64,000 bases of DNA from Trachythela sp. YZ-2020 (taxonomy: Eukaryota > Cnidaria > Anthozoa > Malacalcyonacea > Clavulariidae), in contig JADLSH010000145.1 in the NCBI GenBank assembly GCA_016169945.1, positions 3,037,501 through 3,101,500 on the forward strand. The letters run 5' to 3'. The notes below the pieces were generated by a model, which had not been told where the DNA came from, searched no databases, and worked only from the letters and a program-made list of their open reading frames with translations. Both the position numbers and the translations under genes were made by a program. Positions 59,501 through 64,000 of the stretch are shown piece by piece (within the stretch, counting starts at the first letter, position 1; each line of letters starts with the position of its first letter).

Positions 59501-61945
59501 ATATTACAGTATGCTGACATTGCATTATTTGATCAATGTCGTGTGACATCTGAACAGCCAAATAATTCAAGATGACGTCCTTCGACAATAAAATAATATT
59601 CTCGGGTATTCCCGCGAAAAATGACCTGTGTACAAAACATCCCGTACAGGCTCTAACCTGCACCAGAAGTACCCAGAGGAGAAGTACCTAACTGGGACCT
59701 GACCTGGTGTGCGTTTACATTAGATACCCACTTAAAGGCCGGAGTCCTACACATTCGACCATTTTATGCATATAGAATGAAGTAACATAATTAAGATTAC
59801 AAAATAAATTTTATGTGTACAAAATTCCGCTGAGTAATGATATCACAGACTCAAATTGTGATATTCCAAAACGTGTTCACACTACGGACCTGACCAAAGA
59901 CTGACTTAGGACTAGTAAGAGCCATCACTTATGGATCCGGATAGTAAGGCACACACCAAAGCCTGACTTAGAACTAGTAAGAGCCATCACTTATGGATCC
60001 GGATAGTAAGGCACACACCAAAGCCTGCCTTGGACTACAATACTTTATATGATCTTATGTTCTATATTATTTTCACTTTATCAACGTCAGGTAGTTGAGT
60101 TGAAACCTGGAGGTCGAGATATTGTTGTAACCAACCAGAACAGAATTGAGTACATTCACCTTATGGCTGACTACAGATTAAATAGACAGGTTTGTGAAGA
60201 GACGGTGAAGGCATGCGCAGTATTGCGACCCAATCATGTTTTTTCTTTATTCATTAGGCAGTATCTATTTTTTGTTTTTAAACAGATTCGTCCTCATTGT
60301 AACGCATTTCGATCAGGATTATCCAGTGTCATTGATATCTCCTGGCTCCGTATGTTTGATCCTAATGAACTGCAGGTAAAGTGTACTGTACATGTATTAT
60401 GTAAGGATTGTTTTGTATTTAAGATGCAGTTTATGGTAAATATGGAAATACTGGAGTAATTGGTTTTCCAGTCAATTTAATCCAAACATTCTATCAAATA
60501 ACACATAGATAGGACATGCGTGGGTTATTTTAGATTGATCTGACTTGCAAATAGATTGAAAATTAGATTACTCCAATATTAAATTCGCAGCATTACATAC
60601 ACTTGATAAATTTCATAAAATTGTTTTTCATTTCAATTTATAGTTTTAGTAATGAATGATAATCTTATAATATATTTTAAACACTTCTCATTATCCTCTT
60701 CTATCCCAGATGTTAATCTCTGGTGCGCAAGTTCCAATTGATATTGAAGACTTAAAAAGCTATACTTCATATTCAGGTACGTGCGATGCCGTAGTTCAGC
60801 TTTATTGTTTCAGTATACTACCTAAAAACGGTGTAAGCCTATTTAATTTTCTTGTGTTTTAATAAAATCCGTCCAAATTGATCCAGATAATATACACCGT
60901 GCACAGCTCCACGAATTGGCCTAAATCTTCTTTTATTCAGTTCTTCGACTTTAATGCATAATTCTTTTACACGCGCAAATTGACAAGTTGCTTCAGCTTT
61001 CTCCAAAAGCTTTCTTGTTTTTATTCAGTTAATAAACAGCTTCCTTTACCTTGTTTAAGAATATTGCTAACCAGTATTACCTTTCTTTTGTGGTCTTTTA
61101 CAAACTAGGTGGTCTCAGCGAGGACCACATTTGTGTGCAAAATTTTTGGTCAGTTGTGTCACGGTTCAACGATGTCCAACGTCGTCAGCTTCTGAAGTTT
61201 GTTACCAGTTGCTCAAGACCTCCTCTCCTTGGCTTTAAGGTGGGTTTGTGGGGCTTAAGTGGCGTAGTCGTCAGAGTAATCGCCTCTGATCTTTCAGATC
61301 GTTGATTTGATACTTGTTCCGCACTCAAGAAGTTCATTCGATTATTCCACGCCCTATCAAAGGTCATTGTTTTTTTTCGGTTACCCCGGTTTCCACCAAC
61401 AGGAAAAGTTGGTAAAGTGGGCAAGGATATTCGTAGAAAAATTCACGACCCTAACAGCATTGTAGCTGCAGTTAATTACGTACACATCGACCTGCAGTGT
61501 TTCTCAATATCCATTGTGGACCCTATAGCTACAATGATTTTGTTGGTATGTACTGAGAATCGGATTGATCATGTGCTTGGAATGTTCTTTAATATGGAAT
61601 GCCTCTAGCTAAAGTAGGAAACATGTACCACTTTCTACTGTGGCTAGCGTTTGGTGCTCAGGCAGGGTGACTCTCATCCACTAAAAATCGTGGATAAAAT
61701 TCTGCTGAATTTAACCACCCGACCCGTTGTGATAGATTTGCTATGATTTATTTCATATTTGTATTTCCCTATTCCAGGATCTTTATCCTCCATTCACGAT
61801 ACATACCGCTGGTGCAGAAGACAGGCTTCCTTCAGCAAGCACGTGTGTTAACTTACTCAAGTTACCCGAATACCCAGACATTGAGACCATGCGGAAAAAA
61901 TTATTGTACTCGATTGAATCTGGTGCTGGATTTGAACTCAGCTAA
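32514..61945 (+). CDS. UBE3C: UBE3C-type HECT E3 ubiquitin-protein ligase, 29 exons
   Basis: Proteasome-associated HECT ligase; the human protein extends K29/K48 chains and aids processive degradation. Exons: 32514-32573, 36883-36936, 37530-37604, 38024-38161, 38833-38936, 39105-39259, 39937-40084, 41057-41256, 41353-41427, 41746-41822, 48717-48820, 49433-49531, 50167-50253, 50948-51102, 53123-53337, 54226-54330, 54974-55004, 55083-55192, 55960-56101, 56569-56650, 57287-57380, 57532-57594, 57936-58060, 59100-59187, 60091-60189, 60286-60375, 60710-60776, 61109-61239, 61778-61945. All have GT/AG sites and matching phases; 1046 aa versus 1083 in human. N-terminus [20 protein letters not shown] resembles human UBE3C. 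IQ motif at 39-63 ([16 protein letters not shown]). Acidic linker in exons 10-11. HECT about 665-1046, catalytic Cys1014 (ASTCVNLL), C-terminal GFELS. It appears intact and functional. Confidence 0.96.
33664..33773 (+). pseudogene. possible Tc1-like helix-turn-helix fragment (UBE3C intron 1)
   Basis: ATG at 33664 opens [20 protein letters not shown], then [17 protein letters not shown], then a stop, with a GTAAGT donor-like site at 33774. The phrase NNxKxxxIVRILxEED recurs on the minus strand at about 34820-34890. Both resemble the first helix-turn-helix of Tc1/mariner transposases. No DDE domain follows. Confidence 0.3.
34080..34215. repeat. CGAGTATCGAGA-rich imperfect palindrome
   Basis: Several copies of CGAGTATCGAGA or its complement with GAAACG and CTCGCTCG segments fold on each other. 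CpG-rich against an AT-rich background. Probably a decayed foldback element in UBE3C intron 1. Confidence 0.45.
34782..34900 (-). pseudogene. possible Tc1-like helix-turn-helix fragment, minus strand
   Basis: The minus strand encodes [18 protein letters not shown] followed by DSATNFTRN. It resembles the fragment at 33664-33773 in inverted orientation, suggesting two decayed copies of the same transposase N-terminus. The assignment is tentative. Confidence 0.3.
35396..35533. mobile_element. 138-bp hAT MITE (UBE3C intron 1)
   Basis: Left end CAGTGGCGTAGCCAGCCGGC; right end GGCGGGCTGGCTACGCTACTA, whose last bases have drifted from CCACTG. The interior GCTATGCAAATTT / AAATTTGCATAGC arms match the MITE at 27040-27191. 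No clean 8-bp duplication remains. Confidence 0.75.
35860..36110. repeat. two adjacent hairpins in UBE3C intron 1
   Basis: First hairpin: CTACTCGCTATCTA and TAGATAGCGAGTAG around 35866-35901. Second: ACAATTAGATTAT at 36003 folds with ATAATCTAATTGT at about 36096, with internal TTTCTATGAG / CTCATAGAAA arms and the loop TCGGGCTTCGCCC. They may form one foldback element. Confidence 0.55.
37846..37930 (-). repeat. LINE 3' tail with (AAT)n (UBE3C intron 3)
   Basis: An AATAATAATAA run followed by CTTTATTTACCCACGGAACT reads on the minus strand as a retroposon 3' end. It ends about 95 bp before the acceptor of exon 4. Confidence 0.4.
38172..38573. repeat. 11-bp minisatellite, about 36 copies (UBE3C intron 4)
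   Basis: Tandem TGTACACAGCA units with three variants: TGCACACAGCA, TGTACCCAGCA and one TGTACACAGTA. A block of variant units (two TGCAC, one TGTACCC) recurs three times in the left half, while the right half is nearly homogeneous. Eleven is not a multiple of three, so all frames stay open on both strands; the long open frames here are artefacts. The array begins 10 bp after the exon 4 boundary (38161). Confidence 0.97.
39490..39909 (+). repeat. LINE (CR1/L2-like) 3' fragment with (ATCT)n tail
   Basis: Degenerate coding for the LINE C-terminal region ([19 protein letters not shown] and [19 protein letters not shown]) at about 39520-39670 leads to an ATCTATCT microsatellite at 39840-39909. 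The tail ends about 28 bp before UBE3C exon 7. Confidence 0.65.
40390..40640. repeat. imperfect foldback (UBE3C intron 7)
   Basis: AAAAGCCCGACGACTACGA folds against CGTCGGGCTTTTGACTACGA across the ATAAATCTCG centre near 40510. Outer arms GAGATTCGTCATTTT and AAAATGACGAATCTCG also pair. It looks like a foldback MITE of about 200 bp. Confidence 0.6.
42825..42990. repeat. foldback MITE (UBE3C intron 10)
   Basis: CCTTGTTCGTGCATTATCGT and GATTTACAAGCAC at the left pair with GTGCTTGTAAATC and the CGATAATGCAC run at the right. Inner arms GTTCACGAACAAGG and CCTTGTTCGTGAAC also pair. Confidence 0.65.
43029..45244. repeat. 42-bp satellite-like tandem array, about 52 copies (UBE3C intron 10)
   Basis: The unit runs from AGCATATCGTGTATAGACAC through TATGCACCTACACTGGCACC to AC. 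Most units are identical. The left edge (43029-43250) is degenerate, while the right end stops abruptly at 45244. Scattered variants include GTGCATAG, ACAACATA and ATTATG. A shortened 41-bp unit (CACTGCACCACAGTATAT) occurs at about 44607 and again about 251 bp later, showing a six-unit block duplication. Because 42 is a multiple of three, frames on both strands stay open for hundreds of codons; none is a gene. Confidence 0.98.
45436..45925 (-). pseudogene. LINE 3' fragment, minus strand (UBE3C intron 10)
   Basis: The minus strand encodes the C-terminal tail of a CR1/L2-like LINE ([19 protein letters not shown] then [14 protein letters not shown]) at 45667-45867. A 3' end with an AAGTTTATTTAAA-type signal lies near 45436. 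It is 5'-truncated at the junction with the next LINE. Confidence 0.6.
45932..47040 (+). pseudogene. LINE reverse transcriptase, 5'-truncated (UBE3C intron 10)
   Basis: Coding begins within the palm at [18 protein letters not shown] and continues uninterrupted to 47035. It shows [20 protein letters not shown], the catalytic FADDT box (AFADD-type variant LFADDTN) and the usual C-terminal domain ending [11 protein letters not shown]. The endonuclease, the fingers and the first half of the polymerase are absent, so the copy is dead. The uninterrupted 347-codon frame suggests a fairly young insertion. Family: CR1/L2/Rex-like non-LTR retrotransposon. Confidence 0.85.
47050..47155. repeat. foldback of about 105 bp
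   Basis: CAATTATTCGCC at the left pairs with GGCGAATAATTG at the right. Inner GGTGAATAAAA / TTTTATTCACC arms also pair. It lies directly downstream of the LINE at 45932. Confidence 0.6.
47525..48700 (-). pseudogene. LINE reverse transcriptase, minus strand, ending next to UBE3C exon 11
   Basis: The minus strand carries the reverse-transcriptase fingers ([13 protein letters not shown], 48529-48690). After a frameshift near 48500 it continues with [55 protein letters not shown] and the catalytic YADDT. The tail degrades below 47800 and ends in ATCT/AGAT repeats near 47535. The 5' edge lies within about 20 bp of the UBE3C exon 11 acceptor (AG at 48715-48716). Confidence 0.82.
49123..49260. repeat. 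perfect inverted repeat, two 64-bp arms, 10-bp loop
   Basis: Left arm 49123-49186 (starts TTATAAAATTATCACTAAAC) and right arm 49197-49260 are exact reverse complements with no mismatch. The loop is TCAAGTCTAA. The arms include GGTACGTACGGTATT and AAAATACCGACC. It lies in UBE3C intron 11, 5' of a LINE tail. Confidence 0.97.
49261..49373 (+). repeat. LINE 3' UTR tail with (ATCT)n
   Basis: CATGTAATTCAGCTCTATGG then CTGCTAGATGATTTCATTAAACGG leads to (ATCT)n. The complement of this arrangement is seen at 51686-51755 downstream of a LINE polymerase, which identifies it as the 3' end of the same family. It ends about 60 bp before exon 12. Confidence 0.7.
49785..49950 (+). repeat. tRNA-derived SINE (UBE3C intron 12)
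   Basis: A-box-like TAGCTTAGTGGTCAGAGCG and B-box AGTTCGATTC stand 30-odd bases apart, as in a tRNA gene. They are followed by the family tail GTTGCATTTTTCGCAACTGC and a TTTTCGCTCGATATTTC block. It is not a functional tRNA: the acceptor stem does not close and the same tail is found at 12398-12545 and 12915-13040. Confidence 0.82.
51686..52775 (-). pseudogene. LINE reverse transcriptase, 5'-truncated, minus strand (UBE3C intron 14)
   Basis: An uninterrupted 292-codon frame (52753-51875) starts in the palm with [20 protein letters not shown], has the catalytic YADDTN box, and runs through the thumb ([18 protein letters not shown]) and C-terminal domain ([37 protein letters not shown]). The 3' end has a TTTAATTAAGATC-type segment and a (GATA)n microsatellite at 51686-51710. 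The 5' half is missing. The lack of stops suggests recent insertion. Confidence 0.87.
55395..55510. repeat. (GCGAA)n run and foldback (UBE3C intron 18)
   Basis: GCGAAGCGAAGCGAAGCGAA is followed by CAACGTGATTGGCTAGCGAA, which pairs with a later TTTTTTCGTTGCCAATCACG. It appears to be a GC-rich foldback MITE. Confidence 0.5.
58079..58666. repeat. 31/32-bp minisatellite, about 19 copies (UBE3C intron 23)
   Basis: The unit contains TTTCTCGAAGGAAATATTG followed by TTTT(T)AAGCTATG. Copies differ mainly in whether the T run has four or five bases, so the unit is 31 or 32 bp. The array starts about 18 bp after the exon 23 donor and ends with two diverged copies (GCCATG, CTCGGAGG). Short open frames in it ([19 protein letters not shown]) are tandem-repeat artefacts. 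Degenerate GAAGGAA and CGAAAGG fragments continue to about 58930. Confidence 0.95.
59281..59520. repeat. GGGAC-rich foldback (UBE3C intron 24)
   Basis: GGGACGGGACGGGACG at the left, CGTCCCGTCCCGCC in the middle and ATCCCGCCCACCGGGAC at the right can pair. GC-rich against the intron. No duplication was established. Confidence 0.4.
59903..60027. repeat. 62-bp tandem duplication (UBE3C intron 24)
   Basis: Two nearly identical copies of a unit containing ACTAGTAAGAGCCATCACTT and ATGGATCCGGATAGTAAGGC. The second copy ends about 65 bp before exon 25. Confidence 0.88.
61245..61400 (+). repeat. possible tRNA-derived SINE (UBE3C intron 28)
   Basis: TGGCGTAGTCGTCAGAGTAA resembles an A box, and GATCGTTGATTTGATAC resembles a weak B box about 30 bases later. 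It starts a few bases after the exon 28 donor. Family membership is not established. Confidence 0.35.
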
Positions 61946-63195
61946 CAAGGAATAATTATTGGAATTGATTTTTGTAAGTATTGAGGTCACCACTCGATCA
62001 TGTGCGTGACCACTTAAGGGTAACTACTTCATGTATGTCTAAAGCCTGTACTTCATGTAAGCCTGATCGTAATCCAACCTGAAACCAAACCCTACACACA
62101 AATAGGCATACATGAAGTACTTCTCCGCTGAAGCATTAGTAGATTAGTAAGGATATATAGAGTAGAGGTCGAGAAACAGAGATTTCATACCCTTTTAAAA
62201 TGTGTATAAATATTTGTCAGGGTCAGCCAATTACGCCGTTAAGCTGTTAAATAACACCACGATGTTTTAACGACCGACTTTGTTATATGGCGGTTGAGTT
62301 GTGTAAAACACCTGAAAAATACAATAAGAATTTCTCTTCGACGTTTCCAGCGAAGGCCCTTCGTCTGGAAGTTGGTATTATATGGCGTTCAAGTTTAACG
62401 GCTGAAAATACTGAACTAATTTAATATAATTATTCGCCTATTATATATGTATCAAATGTTAGACATCTGTTGGATACAGTCTACTAAGTAAGACACAATA
62501 CCTTTTCCAAAAAAAGTAATTTAGTTGTCTTTGACGGCGAAAAAGAATGAGAAACTTCGAACTCTACCACTTTTAATATATCAGACAGGGGCTGTTAATT
62601 TAACGGATAGGCGTTAAAGGTTAACTAATATATTGGACCCCCGAATTATAGTATTTGTATGCGGTAGTATATACTCCCTTTACTCCCCAGCAATATAATT
62701 TATTTCTAGTTACTTGTGCACTAATTGTTTTATTTTTCGGAAAACAAACCAGTTATATTAATTGCCAAATCTTCAAGGAACTTGCGTACACTTGTGTAGT
62801 GTATCATGATATTCTGTATTGTGCTTTATATAGGTTTGACTTGACAGTGCTGTAATCAAAAGAAGTTCACTATATATTCAAGATAAACGTAACATATAGA
62901 ATAATATTTATGGCAATGTCTTGAAGTATTTGAGATGATATTGAAAGTATTGCCATCGGGTACTATAAACATATGGGATGGAGTCAAATGCTATTTGACC
63001 AAAATCTGTACTATCTTAGGAAATTATTTTCTAGCCTACTAATCGTAAATGTCATTGTGCTATAATTTATGAACCTATAAAATGTGCTCGACAATTAACT
63101 TTATCCAAGGTGCAAGGACAATATATCTATTATTTCTATTGGGCAGATACAGTATGCATCAAACAAATGAGGTGCAATTTTTGTGAGACACTGGT
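61946..63195. other. 3' flank of UBE3C, no gene
   Basis: Presumed 3' UTR followed by intergenic DNA. It includes the short GC-rich hairpin GAAGGCCCTTCGTC at about 62353, similar to one near 4655. I did not identify a convincing polyadenylation signal. Confidence 0.4.
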
Positions 63196-63616
63196 CAGTG
63201 GCGTAACGTTATATCAGGGGGCCCCCGGTTTAAAAATTTTGAAGGCCCCCCCTAGTACGAGTGCCGAAGACACAAGCTCGCGCCGAAGGCACGAGCACTC
63301 TAGGAGGGTCCGGAAGCATGCCCCCCCGGAAATTTTTTAAATCTAGAGTCTCTGAAATGCCATTTCCTGGACTTTGGGGGAAGATTTTACGGTCTGAAAA
63401 TTCTGACGGTCAGAAAACGACATTTTAATATATCAAGAAAGAATACATATTTTGTTGTTGCGTTCATGCATTTTTCGTTTCTCAGAGTCTTCCCTGTCAA
63501 TTTGTTTTTGCTCTACAGTCTGAGCTTGGCTGCCTGGCGGCCCCCCTTTGGGCCATTTGGGTTGGAGGCCCCCGGGTTCACCCGGTCTGACTGAACCCAT
63601 AGTAGTTACGCCACTG
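63196..63616. mobile_element. 421-bp hAT MITE downstream of UBE3C
   Basis: CAGTGGCGTAACG at the left and AGTTACGCCACTG at the right are inverted ends. They are flanked by the 8-bp direct repeat ACACTGGT (63188-63195 and 63617-63624). C-rich and G-rich tracts and GCCGAAGGCACGAG-type sequence occupy the interior. There is no coding. Confidence 0.9.
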
Positions 63617-63808
63617 ACACTGGTTCAGGGTGCACTGTAAAGTTCAATAAATAATGATGAAAATTGTGGTATGCACTGAACGGTGTTGATTTTCTGTATG
63701 GATACTGAGTGTGTTTGGGCACAACCGTAAATGTCCGGGGCGTTTATTAAATATTCATATTTTCATGAAGGCGTTTATAAGAGGCGTCAACTAGAGACAC
63801 AGAACGCA

Positions 63809-64000
63809 TTGCAGCAGTTTGTTACAGCAGTTTGTTGCAGCAGTTTGTTGCAGCAGTTTGTTGCAGCAGTTTGTTGCAGCAGTTTGTTGCAGCAGTTTGT
63901 TGCAGCAGTTTGTTGCAGCAGTTTGTTGCAGCAGTTTGTTACAGCAGTTTGTTGCAGCAGTTTGTTACAGCAGTTTGTTGCAGCAGTTTGTTGCAGCAGT
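63809..64000. repeat. 13-bp minisatellite, at least 15 copies, runs off the window
   Basis: Tandem TTGCAGCAGTTTG units, with a few GTTACAG variants, continue to the last base. The full length of the array cannot be judged. Confidence 0.95.

Larger units (their letters stand above)
55960..61945 (+). other. HECT catalytic domain exons 19-29 of UBE3C
   Basis: About 382 codons in eleven exons. N-lobe signatures are [17 protein letters not shown] and [20 protein letters not shown]. Later blocks are [18 protein letters not shown] and [14 protein letters not shown]. The catalytic cysteine codon is TGT at 61844-61846 in the last exon, within [17 protein letters not shown]. The stop TAA at 61943-61945 follows FELS, the usual HECT C-terminus. 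No frameshift or loss of a key residue was seen. Confidence 0.95.

Noticed and set aside
7447..61945. KANK and UBE3C as a functional gene pair
   Set aside because: Same strand, but 12.8 kb of repeats separate them and no shared pathway is known; nothing in the sequence links them.

Overview
The window is animal genomic DNA, AT-rich and intron-rich, from an invertebrate. Two multi-exon metazoan genes lie on the + strand in a dense background of transposons, MITEs, tRNA-derived SINEs, LINE fragments and minisatellites. The repeat mix (CR1/L2-like LINEs with ATCT tails, many small hAT-type MITEs, foldbacks) would suit a cnidarian or another early-branching animal. That placement is inference; nothing here names the species.

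Layout. 1-7446: no gene recognised; a pogo/Tigger-like element at 4943-6049. 7447-19721: a KANK-family gene in nine exons (long N-terminal exon, two linker exons, five exons carrying one ankyrin repeat each, a 5-codon last exon). Its introns hold a hAT MITE, an inverted SINE pair around a 14-bp minisatellite, and a 2.3-kb MULE-like element with a 9-bp target duplication that carries a small spliced gene of its own. 19722-32513: about 12.8 kb of nested mobile DNA. Its centrepiece is a 4.5-kb hAT-type insertion (23474-27964, 8-bp duplication CTGGGATA) that splits a LINE reading frame and contains two exons of a beta-glucuronidase (GUSB) gene. Next come a palindromic element invaded by a second MULE-like element that encodes a ZAD-like zinc-finger protein (28362-30027), and a 1.1-kb hAT element (30203-31293). 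32514-61945: a complete UBE3C-type HECT ubiquitin ligase in 29 exons. I traced every exon; all splice phases agree and the reading frame totals 1046 codons plus stop. Its introns hold a 2.2-kb array of a 42-bp repeat, an 11-bp array that begins 10 bp past an exon, a 31/32-bp array, several LINEs, and a perfect inverted repeat with 64-bp arms. 61946-64000: 3' flank with a hAT MITE and the start of a 13-bp array that runs off the window.

KANK (cortical adhesion and microtubule scaffold) and UBE3C (proteasome-associated ubiquitin chain elongation) have no known shared pathway; their proximity looks incidental. The most novel material is in the mobile DNA: host exons trapped between hAT termini, a spliced mini-gene inside a MULE-like element, and a zinc-finger gene carried by a MULE-like element nested in another transposon. 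Exon boundaries were called by eye from GT/AG sites, phase and family similarity; no alignment or transcript data were available.
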